Origin: Alphaproteobacteria bacterium
GTDB taxonomy: Bacteria; Pseudomonadota; Alphaproteobacteria; JAEULC01
DNA: 12,839 nucleotides
Assembly (NCBI GenBank): GCA_020851015.1
Contig: JADZDN010000395.1
Span: 1-12,839 of the forward strand
Reading direction: 5' to 3'
The translations under genes and the position numbers were made by a program. The notes beneath the pieces are model-generated. The model ran no database searches. It saw only the letters and a program-made list of their open reading frames with translations, and was not told the DNA's origin. Positions 5,760 to 12,432 of the stretch are shown one piece after another. Positions within the stretch are counted from its first letter, which is position 1. Every line of letters starts with the position of its first letter.

Positions 5760-6521
5760 ATGAGCAGCGACGTCGTCGACCTGCACGGCTTCTATGCCTC
5801 CGGCCTCGGCCAGATGGCGCGCCAGGCGCTGCGCCGGCGCATCCGCCAGATGTGGCCGAACCTGGCCGGCGAGACCGTGCTGGGCCTGGGCTACGCAACC
5901 CCGTTCCTCGGCCAGTTCCTGGGCGAAGCCCAGCGCGGCATCGCCCTGATGCCGGCGAGCCAGGGCGTCATGCATTGGCCCGGCGACGCGCCCAACCTGG
6001 TGGCGCTGTCCGACGACGTGGACCTGCCGCTGCCCGACCAGTCGGTCGACCGGGTGCTGCTGGTCCACGCCTTGGAGCACAGCGAGCAGGTGCGGCCCAT
6101 GCTGCGCGAGATCTGGCGCGTGCTGTCGGGCAATGGGCGGCTGATGGTGGTGGCGCCGAACCGCCGCGGCATCTGGGCGCGCTTCGACCGCACGCCGTTC
6201 GGCCACGGCCATCCCTACAGCACCGGCCAGCTCACCCGCCTGCTCAAGGACAACATGTTCGTGCCGCTGCAGACGGCGGGCGCGCTGATGCTGCCGCCGC
6301 TGCGCTCGCGCATGATGCTGTCGTCCTGGCAGTGGCTGGAGGATCTGGGCCAGCGCTGGTTCCCGAGCATCGCGGGCGCCGTGCTGATCGAGGCCAACAA
6401 GCAGATCTACGCCGCCAGCGTCGAGCGCCCGGTGCGCCGGCGCATCCTGGTCGCCCTGCCCGAACCCGCCGCGCGCGGCGTGGGGCGCGGCACGGCACGA
6501 CGTTTGGATGGGCCGAAATAG
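5760..6521 (+). CDS. Class I SAM-dependent methyltransferase
   Basis: This 253-residue protein begins MSSDVVDLHGFYASGLGQMARQ. Residues 40-48 (VLGLGYATP) sit at methyltransferase motif I, with GLGYA in place of the usual GxGxG. DLPLPDQSVDRVLLVHALEH at 88-107 and the following LREIWRVLSGNGRLMVVAPNRRGIWAR match the post-I and motif IV to VI region of Methyltransf_11 proteins. The frame is open upstream to an ATG at 5673 that overlaps the divergent gloB start. The ATG at 5760 is preferred because the family N-terminus starts there and a -10-like sequence lies just before it. No Shine-Dalgarno sequence precedes this ATG. The substrate is unknown; the C-terminal half (GHPYSTGQLTRLL onward) probably shapes the acceptor site. 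The last 25 or so residues are Arg/Gly-rich and look poorly conserved. Confidence 0.85.
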   Translation: MSSDVVDLHGFYASGLGQMARQALRRRIRQMWPNLAGETVLGLGYATPFLGQFLGEAQRGIALMPASQGVMHWPGDAPNLVALSDDVDLPLPDQSVDRVLLVHALEHSEQVRPMLREIWRVLSGNGRLMVVAPNRRGIWARFDRTPFGHGHPYSTGQLTRLLKDNMFVPLQTAGALMLPPLRSRMMLSSWQWLEDLGQRWFPSIAGAVLIEANKQIYAASVERPVRRRILVALPEPAARGVGRGTARRLDGPK

Positions 6522-6542
6522 CCACCATCTAAGAGTCTGAAA

Positions 6543-6608
6543 ATTCACAATAAATACCCCACCGTCGGACAGGGATTCACAAACCGCCCGGACGTCCCTA
6601 TATTTATT
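6543..6608. other. AT-rich gap with short inverted and direct repeats
   Basis: The 146-bp gap between the convergent methyltransferase and DUF3800 genes begins with an AT-rich stretch unlike its surroundings. AATAAATA (6549-6556) and TATTTATT (6601-6608) are perfect inverse complements 44 bp apart, and ATTCACAA occurs twice (6543-6550 and 6575-6582). No gene or recognised motif is visible. It may be part of an acquired segment together with DUF3800. Confidence 0.45.
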
Positions 6609-6612
6609 CCAC

Positions 6613-6689
6613 TCCTGCAGCCTGAAGCCTCTGCCTCGGCAGAGGACCCGGCCAAGCCGGTGACCGCCTAGCGGTCTAGGGCTGCAGGA
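6613..6689. repeat. Cloverleaf-foldable 77-nt element at the DUF3800 3' end
   Basis: A perfect 10-bp inverted repeat, TCCTGCAGCC (6613-6622) with GGCTGCAGGA (6680-6689), encloses three perfect hairpins in series. They are CCTCTGC/GCAGAGG (6628-6645, CTCG loop), CCGGC/GCCGG (6648-6660, CAA loop) and GACCGC/GCGGTC (6662-6676, CTA loop). The fold is a four-way junction with 56 of 77 bases paired, possible on either strand. It is not a tRNA: the arm lengths, the 3-4 base loops and the absence of a GTTCGA T-loop exclude that. It spans the DUF3800 stop (6668-6670), which is the loop of the third hairpin, and encodes that protein's last seven residues. It could be a bidirectional terminator, a structured RNA or an element end. 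Confidence 0.7.
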
Positions 6690-7417
6690 CGCTTCCTTAG
6701 CTGACGATGCCAGATCGTGAATTTGCCCGACACTGATGTGTCGAGGGCCGGATTCTGGATGCGTGCACGCCCAAGAATATGCCGAGACAAGGTGAGCTTC
6801 GCATTCGAGGCGCCGGCGCTTGTGGCATGCCCGTTTAGATGAAATGCGATGGCGCCGGTAAGGATGTCAGCCACCTGCAGGATTGGGGACTTTGATGAAT
6901 CGCGAAATTGTACGCGCCGAAATGGCCATGCTCGCTTGTCGCCCGATTTTGATGCCCCAAAGTTCAAAATCGTGCGTAGCTTCTCCGCTGGCTGCGGCGA
7001 ATTGCGCTCGTCCAGATAGACGTGAAAGACATCGGAACGATAGAGACGCCCGCATTTTCGAACGAGTTGATAGACCTCCTTATTGAACCCCACTTCGCGG
7101 CTGCCCTCGTTGAAATAGCGGTGGTCCAGCTTGCTAGTGTCGACTACAACAATATGGAACTGCGCTTCGCCCAAATCGAAGAAGGTGTCTACCACGCGAA
7201 GATATGCGGGCAGCTTAGTCGTCGATACCTTTACCCACGCCATCTCACCTTGCGGCAATTCGGGCAGCCGATTGGTGGCGACGCTTTCAAGAAAAGCCGT
7301 TGATTTCGCGATCGGTAGCGTCAACGCTCCCAGAATGAGGTAGCGGTGTTTGGTCTGGCTAGACTCATCGACATAGACCTCGCGGATCGTCCGGCCATCG
7401 GGCGTCAGATAGGTCAT
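6668..7417 (-). CDS. DUF3800 domain protein
   Basis: This 249-residue protein has the DUF3800 pattern: an N-terminal strand with VYVDESSQ at 14-21 followed by a second strand YLILGAL, a central VFHVYLDERNSP at 130-141, and the C-terminal RDSSKSPILQVADILTGAIA at 172-191. The conserved acidic set Asp17/Glu18, Asp136, Asp173 and Asp184 is spaced like an RNase H-type nuclease centre; that is my inference, since the family function is uncharacterised to my knowledge. DUF3800 genes are frequent in phages, mobile islands and defence-rich regions. Here GC is clearly lower than in neighbouring genes and the gene sits alone between a methyltransferase and metW, which suggests acquisition. It is co-directional with metX-metW, 24 bp after metW, so it may be co-transcribed by read-through. 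The final residues are encoded inside a cloverleaf-forming sequence, and its start lies just after a hairpin at 7420-7440. Confidence 0.85.
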   Translation of the reverse strand: MTYLTPDGRTIREVYVDESSQTKHRYLILGALTLPIAKSTAFLESVATNRLPELPQGEMAWVKVSTTKLPAYLRVVDTFFDLGEAQFHIVVVDTSKLDHRYFNEGSREVGFNKEVYQLVRKCGRLYRSDVFHVYLDERNSPQPAEKLRTILNFGASKSGDKRAWPFRRVQFRDSSKSPILQVADILTGAIAFHLNGHATSAGASNAKLTLSRHILGRARIQNPALDTSVSGKFTIWHRQLRKRPAALDR

Positions 7418-7419
7418 GT

Positions 7420-7440
7420 GCCACCTGAGTCCTAGGTGGC
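7420..7440 (-). promoter_or_regulatory. Hairpin between the metW stop and the DUF3800 start
   Basis: On the minus strand GCCACCT (7440-7434) and AGGTGGC (7426-7420) form a perfect 7-bp stem with the loop AGGACTC. It begins one base after the metW stop and ends two bases before the DUF3800 ATG. Both purine-rich stretches that could act as a Shine-Dalgarno (AGGA in the loop, AGGTGG in the 3' arm) are inside the structure, so it could limit translation of DUF3800. It could also be a weak attenuator after metW. There is no U-run. Confidence 0.5.
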
Positions 7441-7441
7441 C

Positions 7442-8086
7442 CTACCGCCGCTGCAGCACGAACAATCCCTGCTCACCCACCAGGTTGGCGATGCGCTTCG
7501 AGCGGATCGGGCGCCCGGCGCTGGCCTTGGTGAAGACCATCCCGCGTTCGATGCGGATGCCTATCGCGTCGCACAGCTCGACGAAGTCGAGGATCGTGCA
7601 GAGATGGATGTTCGGCGTGTTGTACCATTTCTCCGGCAGCGCGGCGGTCACCGGCATGCGGCCGAAGCGGAACAGGTGCACGCGCACCTTCCAGCAGCCG
7701 AAGTTCGGGAACGACACGATGGCGCGCCGGCCGATGCGGACCAGCTCCTGCAGCACCTGGCGCGGGTCGCGCGTGGCCTGCAGCGTCTGGCTGAGGATCG
7801 CGTAGTCGAAGGCGTCGGACGGGAAGTCCTTGAGGTCGGTGTCGGCGTCGCCCTGGATCACCGACAGGCCGTGCGCGACGCCGGCGTTGACGCCGGCCTG
7901 GCTGAGCTCGATGCCGCGGCCGTCGACCTGCTTGAACTGGCCAAGGTAGTCCAAGAGCGCGCCGTCGCCGCAGCCGATGTCGAGCACGCGCGAGCGCGGC
8001 TCGATCATGTCGGCGATCACCTGCAGGTCGACGCGCATCGGCGCGTGCTGGGCGGCGCGGGCCGCCGTGGGCTGGTCGAGCGGCAT
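7442..8086 (-). CDS. metW: Methionine biosynthesis protein MetW
   Basis: This 214-residue protein is a small methyltransferase-fold member with the MetW signature: MRVDLQVIADMIEPRSRVLDIGCGDGALL (from residue 17, with the SAM-type glycine loop at 34-42), GIELSQAGVNAGVAHGLSVIQGDAD, FDYAILSQTLQATRDPRQVL, FPNFGCWKVRVHLFRFGRMP and WYNTPNIHLCTI. MetW is required with MetX for acylation of homoserine in several proteobacteria, and metW follows metX directly here with a 5-bp gap. A partnership in the first committed step of methionine synthesis is therefore strongly supported, although the chemistry of MetW itself is unclear. Met1 at 8086 is used. Met17 (8038) is the alternative, since conserved sequence begins there, but it has no better ribosome-binding site. 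The C-terminus (NLVGEQGLFVLQRR) is intact. Confidence 0.96.
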   Translation of the reverse strand: MPLDQPTAARAAQHAPMRVDLQVIADMIEPRSRVLDIGCGDGALLDYLGQFKQVDGRGIELSQAGVNAGVAHGLSVIQGDADTDLKDFPSDAFDYAILSQTLQATRDPRQVLQELVRIGRRAIVSFPNFGCWKVRVHLFRFGRMPVTAALPEKWYNTPNIHLCTILDFVELCDAIGIRIERGMVFTKASAGRPIRSKRIANLVGEQGLFVLQRR

Positions 8087-8091
8087 GGCCC

Positions 8092-9261
8092 CTAGCCCCG
8101 GTTCAGCCCGGCATGCTCGGCGCTGCCGTCGAGGAAGCCCTTCAGCACCTTGTCGAGCTCGGGCTCGTCGAGCAGGAAGGCGTCATGGCCCTTGTCGGTC
8201 TGGATCTCGACGAAGCTGACATTCGCCATCGCCGCGTTCAGCGCGTGCACGATGGCGCGGCTCTCGGGCGTCGGGAACAGCCAGTCGCTGGTGAAGGAGA
8301 CCAGGCAGAACCGCACCCTGGTGCCGGCGAACGCGCGCGACAGCACGCCGCCATGCTCGGCGGCGAGGTCGAAATAGTCCATCGCGCGCGTGATGTAGAG
8401 GTAGGAGTTGGCGTCGAAGCGGTCGACGAAGGTCGAACCCTGGTAGCGCAGGTAGGATTCGACCTGGAAGTCGGCGTCGAAGCCGTAGGTCACCTTGGTG
8501 CGATCCTGCAGCGCACGCCCGAACTTGCGGTGCAGCGCCGGCTCCGACAGGTAGGTGATGTGCGCCGCCATGCGCGCCACGGCAAGGCCGCGATGCGGGC
8601 GCTTGCCTTCCTCCAGGTAGTTGCCGGCGCACCAGTCGGGATCGGCCACGATCGCCTGTCGGCCCACCTCGTGGAAGGCGATGTTCTGGGCGGAGTGGCG
8701 CGCGGACGAGGCGATCGGCACGGCGCAGAAGACGTTGTCCGGGTACGAGGCCGCCCACTGCAACACCTGCATGCCGCCCATCGAACCGCCGATCACGCAA
8801 AACAGCTTGTCGATGCCCAGGTGGTCGATCAGCATCTTCTGCGAGCGCACGATGTCGCCGATGGTGATGACCGGGAAGCCGAGTCCATGGGGCTTGCCGG
8901 TCTCGGGATTGATCTCCATCGGTCCGGACGAGCCCATGCAGCCACCCAGCACGTTGGCGCAGATGATGAAGTAGCGCTCGGTGTCCAGCGGCAGGCCGGG
9001 CCCGACCATGGTCGCCCACCAGCCGGCCTTGCCGGTAACCGGATGCTCCTCGGCGACGAACTGGTCGCCGGTCAGCGCGTGGCAGACCAGGATGGCGTTG
9101 CTGCGCTCGGCGTTGAGCGCGCCATAGGTCTGGTAGGCGAGCGTGTAGGGCCCGAACTCGACGCCGCAATCCAAGAGCAGCTTGCGCTCGGTGCCCAGCA
9201 ACACCCGGTGCCCCGGCAGGTTGCCGCGGGCGGCGTCGGGCATTTTCAGCACGGCGGACAT
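8092..9261 (-). CDS. metX: Homoserine O-acyltransferase MetX
   Basis: This 389-residue alpha/beta-hydrolase-fold enzyme acylates the hydroxyl of L-homoserine at the start of methionine biosynthesis. The catalytic triad is visible: Ser160 in the nucleophile elbow GGSMGG, Asp326 in SDWLFP and His359 in KGHDAFL. Other landmarks are AYQTYGALN at 42-50, CHALTGD at 60-66, [15 protein letters not shown] at 80-94 and [12 protein letters not shown] at 103-114. The family contains both acetyl-CoA and succinyl-CoA users, which cannot be separated reliably by name. The metW partner makes succinyl specificity possible, and I leave the acyl donor open. The start at 9261 gives a normal-length N-terminus; Met7 (9243) is an alternative. 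The gene is divergent from the chorismate mutase gene across 140 bp that contain overlapping promoter-like sequences but no recognisable SAM riboswitch. Confidence 0.97.
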   Translation of the reverse strand: MSAVLKMPDAARGNLPGHRVLLGTERKLLLDCGVEFGPYTLAYQTYGALNAERSNAILVCHALTGDQFVAEEHPVTGKAGWWATMVGPGLPLDTERYFIICANVLGGCMGSSGPMEINPETGKPHGLGFPVITIGDIVRSQKMLIDHLGIDKLFCVIGGSMGGMQVLQWAASYPDNVFCAVPIASSARHSAQNIAFHEVGRQAIVADPDWCAGNYLEEGKRPHRGLAVARMAAHITYLSEPALHRKFGRALQDRTKVTYGFDADFQVESYLRYQGSTFVDRFDANSYLYITRAMDYFDLAAEHGGVLSRAFAGTRVRFCLVSFTSDWLFPTPESRAIVHALNAAMANVSFVEIQTDKGHDAFLLDEPELDKVLKGFLDGSAEHAGLNRG

Positions 9262-9284
9262 CGGCGTCTCGGCAATCCTGGCCG

Positions 9285-9314
9285 TTGATTCCGGCGCATA
9301 GCTAGGGTGATAAG
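9285..9314 (+). promoter_or_regulatory. Candidate promoter for the chorismate mutase-hisC-tyrC unit
   Basis: TTGATT (9285-9290) and GATAAG (9309-9314) are spaced by 18 bases, matching four or more positions of each consensus hexamer. The site overlaps the putative metX promoter on the other strand, so the two divergent units could compete for polymerase or share a regulator. Between here and the ATG at 9402 lies GTCGG/CCGAC (9346-9360), a small hairpin. Nothing else is recognised there. Confidence 0.4.
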
Positions 9315-9329
9315 GCGCGGTGATGTCAA
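9299..9329 (-). promoter_or_regulatory. Candidate metX promoter
   Basis: On the minus strand a perfect consensus -35 box, TTGACA, lies at 9329-9324. The best -10-like sequence downstream is TAGCTA at 9304-9299 with a 19-base spacer; a poorer CCTAGC sits at 17 bases. The predicted start would leave a leader of about 30 bases before the metX ATG at 9261. The -35 match is strong and the -10 is weak. Confidence 0.45.
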
Positions 9330-9401
9330 TGTTTTCTTTGCCTTTGTCGGCGCCACCGACTAAACCTAGGCCCCCTTTGCAACCCTATGGTTCAGGGCCC
9401 G

Positions 9402-10277
9402 ATGAACGCCCCCGGCCAGAGCCTGGACGATCTCCGCCGCGAAATCGACCGGATCGACGATTCGATGCATGACCTCATCATGCGCCGCGCCGAGCTGGCC
9501 GATCGCGTGCGCCGGGCCAAGGGCGACGGCCCCAGTTTCCGGCCCGCGCGCGAGGCGCAGCTGCTGCGCCGCCTGCTGGCGCGCCACCAGGGCCCGTTGC
9601 CGGCCGGCGTGGTGGCGCGCATCTGGCGCGAGATGGTGGCCGCCACGCTGCGGCTGCAGGAGAGCTTCGCCATCGCCGTGGCGGCGCGCCCCGACCAGCC
9701 CGGCCTGTGGGACCTGGCGCGCGATCACTACGGCAGCACCGGTGCGATGCAGGAGCTTGCCTCGGCCTCGCAGGTCGTGCGCGCGGTGGCGGAGGGCGAC
9801 GCGCTGATCGGCGTGCTGCCGATGCCGCGCGAGGACGACGTCGACCCTTGGTGGCCCGCGCTGACCGCCGCCGCCGGCGGCAAAGGCCAGCCGCACGTCA
9901 TCGCGCGCCTGCCCTTTGTCGCCGCCGGCAACGCCCGCGGCGAGCGTCCCGAGGCGCTGGCCATCGCGCGCCTGAAGCCCGAGGCGAGCGGCGAGGACCG
10001 CTCGCTGCTGGTGATCGAGACGACCGCGCAGATCAGCCGCGCGCGGCTGGTCGACGTGCTGCGCCAGGCCGGGCTCGCGCCGGGACTGCATGTCTCGGCG
10101 GCGCTGCAGGGCGATGCCGATGCGCGTCTCAGCCTGGTCGAGGTCGGCCGGTTCGTCGGCGACGACGACGCCGTGCTGAAGGCGCTGGGCGAGGCCGCGC
10201 CGTCGGTGATCGAAGGCGGCGCCATCGCGCGCACCGTCGTGATCGGCGCTTATGCGGTGCCGACCGCGCTTACCTGA
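9402..10277 (+). CDS. Chorismate mutase (AroQ) with degenerate prephenate dehydratase-like C-terminus
   Basis: With the start at 9402 (AGGG six to nine bases upstream) the protein has 291 residues; an in-frame ATG at 9387 lacks a ribosome-binding site. Residues 7-88 are an AroQ-type chorismate mutase domain. SLDDLRREIDRIDDSMHDLI is followed by Arg28/29, Lys40, FRPAREAQLL with Arg50 and Glu51, and T82-x3-Q86, which match the active-site set of the E. coli domain. Chorismate to prephenate conversion is therefore likely. Residues of about 90-220 (LWDLARDHYGSTGAM, VVRAVAEGDALIGVLPMP) resemble the fold of prephenate dehydratase. However, the catalytic Thr-Arg-Phe motif is not seen where expected, the sequence there being PEALAIARL. 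EDRSLLVIETTAQISRARLVDVLRQAGL, near 205-232, looks like the start of an ACT-like regulatory domain. The gene precedes hisC and tyrC, consistent with tyrosine/phenylalanine supply. The mutase is firm; dehydratase activity is doubtful. Confidence 0.85.
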   Translation: MNAPGQSLDDLRREIDRIDDSMHDLIMRRAELADRVRRAKGDGPSFRPAREAQLLRRLLARHQGPLPAGVVARIWREMVAATLRLQESFAIAVAARPDQPGLWDLARDHYGSTGAMQELASASQVVRAVAEGDALIGVLPMPREDDVDPWWPALTAAAGGKGQPHVIARLPFVAAGNARGERPEALAIARLKPEASGEDRSLLVIETTAQISRARLVDVLRQAGLAPGLHVSAALQGDADARLSLVEVGRFVGDDDAVLKALGEAAPSVIEGGAIARTVVIGAYAVPTALT

Positions 10278-10285
10278 CCGTCGAG

Positions 10286-10291
10286 AGAGGA
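10286..10291 (+). promoter_or_regulatory. Shine-Dalgarno fixing the hisC start
   Basis: AGAGGA lies five bases before the ATG at 10297. The frame is open upstream to a GTG at 10252 inside the chorismate mutase gene, but that codon has no comparable site. This supports 10297 as the translation start. Confidence 0.7.
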
Positions 10292-10296
10292 CGCCG

Positions 10297-11394
10297 ATGG
10301 CTCCCACGCCGCGCCCCGGAATCATGGATATCGCGCCCTACGTCCCGGGCGCGCACAGCGTATCCGGCGTCGAGCTGCGCGCGGTGCTGTCGGCGAACGA
10401 GAACCCGCTGGGCGCGAGCCCGCGCGCCATCGCCGCGTTCAAGGCGCATGCCGAGAAGCTGCACCGCTATCCCGAGGGCGGTTCGACCGCGCTGCGCGCG
10501 GCCCTGGCCAAGCACTACGGACTCGACGCCGCGCGGATCGTCTGCGGCAACGGATCGGACGAGCTGATCGGCCTGCTGGTGCACGCCTATGCCGGGCCGG
10601 GCGACGAGGTGCTGTACAGCCAGTACGGCTTCCTGATGTACCCGATCGCGGCCAGGGCCAACGGCGCGGTGCCGGTGACGGCGCCGGAAAAGGACTTCCG
10701 CGCGGATGTCGACGCCATGCTGAAGCGGGTGACGGCGAAGACCAGGATCGTCTTCCTGGCCAATCCCAACAACCCGACCGGCACCTACCTGTCGCGCGAG
10801 GAAGTGGCGCGCCTGGCCGAGGGCCTGCCCAAGGGCACGCTGCTCGTGATCGACGCCGCCTATGCCGAGTTCGTCGTGCGCAACGACTTCTCCGCCGGCG
10901 GCGAGCTGGTCGACCGCTACGACAACGTGGTGATGACGCGCACCTTCTCGAAGATCCACGGCCTCGCCGGCCTCCGGCTCGGCTGGGCCTATTGCCCGGC
11001 GGGCGTGGCCGACGTGCTGAACCGCGTCCGCGGGCCGTTCAACGTCAACGCCGCCGCCCAGGCGGCGGGGCTGGCCGCGCTCGATGATGTCGCCTTCACC
11101 GATGCCACGCGCACGCACAACGACATCTGGCGCGAGTGGCTGGCCGGCAAGCTGACGGCGCTCGGCCTGGGCGTGGTGCCGTCGGTCGGCAACTTCCTGC
11201 TCGTGCGCTTCGCCGCGGCGAAGGATCGCGACGCCAACGCGGCCGAGGCCTACATGGCGCGGCGCGGCATCATCCCGCGCAAGGTCGCGGGCTACGGCCT
11301 GCCGGACTGCCTGCGCATCACGGTCGGCACGGAAGCGGAGACCCGCGCGGTCGCCGACGCGCTGGCCGACTTCCTCGCGGGCAGGCCGGCATGA
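10297..11394 (+). CDS. hisC: Histidinol-phosphate aminotransferase / aromatic aminotransferase
   Basis: This 365-residue fold-type I PLP aminotransferase of the HisC family carries ELRAVLSANENPLGASP near 24-40, YPEGGSTALRAALA, CGNGSDELI, YSQYGFLMYP, ANPNNPTGTY (the PLP ring-binding Asn), DAAYAEF (Asp and Tyr contacts), TFSKIHGLAGLRLGW with the Schiff-base Lys219, and LRITVGTEAE with the substrate-carboxylate Arg. It uses glutamate to aminate imidazole acetol phosphate in histidine synthesis, and many family members also act on phenylpyruvate or 4-hydroxyphenylpyruvate. Lying between a chorismate mutase and tyrC, with a 4-bp ATGA overlap to tyrC, it probably serves tyrosine and phenylalanine synthesis, alone or alongside a histidine role. 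The neighbourhood contains no other his genes. Confidence 0.93.
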   Translation: MAPTPRPGIMDIAPYVPGAHSVSGVELRAVLSANENPLGASPRAIAAFKAHAEKLHRYPEGGSTALRAALAKHYGLDAARIVCGNGSDELIGLLVHAYAGPGDEVLYSQYGFLMYPIAARANGAVPVTAPEKDFRADVDAMLKRVTAKTRIVFLANPNNPTGTYLSREEVARLAEGLPKGTLLVIDAAYAEFVVRNDFSAGGELVDRYDNVVMTRTFSKIHGLAGLRLGWAYCPAGVADVLNRVRGPFNVNAAAQAAGLAALDDVAFTDATRTHNDIWREWLAGKLTALGLGVVPSVGNFLLVRFAAAKDRDANAAEAYMARRGIIPRKVAGYGLPDCLRITVGTEAETRAVADALADFLAGRPA

Positions 11395-12347
11395 GCGCCG
11401 CGCCGCTTTACGACCGCCTCGCGCTGGTCGGCATCGGCCTGATCGGCTCGTCGATCGCGCGCGCGGTCAAGCGCGACGGCCTGGCGCGCCAGGTCGCGTG
11501 CTGGTCGCGCCGGCCGGAGACGCGCGCGGCGGCGCGCGGGCTCGCGATCTGCGACCAGGTCTGCGAGAGCCTGCCCGAGGCGGTGCGCGACGCCGATCTG
11601 GTCATCCTCTGCGCGCCGCTCGGCGCCAACGCCGAGCTGGCCGCCGCGATGGCGCCGCACTTGAAGAAGGGCGCCACGATCAGCGACGTGGGCTCCGTCA
11701 AGCAGGCGGTGATCCGCGACGTGGGTCCGCACGTGCCCGAGGGCGTGCATTTCGTGCCCGGCCACCCGGTCGCCGGCACCGAGCATTCCGGCCCCGACTC
11801 CGGCTTCGCCGAGCTGTTCGAGCGGCGCTGGTGCATCCTCACCCCGCCTCCCGGCACCGACCAGGCGGCGGTCGACCGCCTGACGCGGCTGTGGCAGGCG
11901 ATGGGCAGCAAGGTCGAGATCATGGATCCCAAGCACCACGACCGCGTGCTGGCCATCACCTCGCACCTGCCGCACCTCATCGCCTACACCATCGTCGGCA
12001 CGGTCACCGATCTCGAGGAGCACCTGAAGCGCGAGGCGGCCGACGCCGGCACGATGATCGACCGCGCCGAGATCGTGAAGTTCTCGGCCGGCGGCTTCCG
12101 CGACTTCACGCGCATCGCCGCGTCGGATCCGATCATGTGGCGCGATATCTTCCTCAACAACCGCGAGTCGGTGCTGGAGATGCTCGGGCGGTTGAGCGAG
12201 GACCTGGCGGCGCTGCAGCGCGCGATCCGCTGGGGCGAGGGCGACAAGCTCGAGGCCTGGTTCCGCCGCACCCGCGTGATCCGCCGCGGCATCATCGACG
12301 CCGGCCAGGCCGGCACCTTCGCCGCGACGGAGCCGGAGAAGTCGTAG
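11391..12347 (+). CDS. tyrC: Prephenate / cyclohexadienyl dehydrogenase
   Basis: This 318-residue protein starts at an ATG overlapping the hisC stop (ATGA). The N-terminal Rossmann domain shows LALVGIGLIGSSIARAV at 10-26, CAPLGAN at 74-80 and ISDVGSVK at 97-104. The catalytic region HPVAGTEHSGP begins at His125, and the helical dimerisation part includes VLAITSHLPHLIAY and SAGGFRDFTRIAASDPIMWRDI. These are the hallmarks of TyrA/TyrC enzymes, which oxidatively decarboxylate prephenate (or arogenate) with NAD(P)+ on the way to tyrosine. There is no fused mutase or ACT domain, and the mutase is instead encoded two genes upstream. Whether prephenate or arogenate is preferred cannot be read from the sequence. 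The C-terminal tail (GQAGTFAATEPEKS) looks unconserved. The stop lies 6 bp before a palindromic repeat pair. Confidence 0.95.
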   Translation: MSAAPLYDRLALVGIGLIGSSIARAVKRDGLARQVACWSRRPETRAAARGLAICDQVCESLPEAVRDADLVILCAPLGANAELAAAMAPHLKKGATISDVGSVKQAVIRDVGPHVPEGVHFVPGHPVAGTEHSGPDSGFAELFERRWCILTPPPGTDQAAVDRLTRLWQAMGSKVEIMDPKHHDRVLAITSHLPHLIAYTIVGTVTDLEEHLKREAADAGTMIDRAEIVKFSAGGFRDFTRIAASDPIMWRDIFLNNRESVLEMLGRLSEDLAALQRAIRWGEGDKLEAWFRRTRVIRRGIIDAGQAGTFAATEPEKS

Positions 12348-12353
12348 CGCCAC

Positions 12354-12411
12354 CCCTCGCCCGCGCGCAGCGCGGGAGAGGGTGCCTGAGCGCAGCGAAG
12401 GCGGGCGAGGG
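12354..12411 (-). repeat. Palindromic GC-rich repeat, left member of an abutting pair
   Basis: CCCTCGCCCGCG (12354-12365) pairs with CGCGGGAGAGGG (12371-12382) with one mismatch. It is followed by TGCCTGAGCGCAGCGAAGGC (12383-12402) and the inner edge GGGCGAGGG (12403-12411). The order hairpin, GAGCGCAGCGA-type spacer, GGGxGAGGG edge is the same as at 3711-3769, in the same orientation. It begins 6 bp after the tyrC stop. Confidence 0.8.
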
Positions 12412-12432
12412 CCGGCGCGGAACGTTCGAACG

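Noticed and set aside
6613..6689. Cloverleaf as a tRNA gene
   Set aside because: The outer stem is 10 bp, loops are 3-4 bases, and there is no 7-base anticodon loop and no GTTCGA T-loop.
8113..9288. Long open frame on the plus strand opposite metX (391 codons)
   Set aside because: It is a low-information antisense shadow. MetX on the minus strand has a complete catalytic triad and normal length.
9262..9401. Possible SAM-II riboswitch upstream of metX
   Set aside because: The gap contains TGATAA and TAGCTA fragments reminiscent of that motif, but on the wrong strand or in the wrong order for metX, and no pseudoknot pairing could be built.
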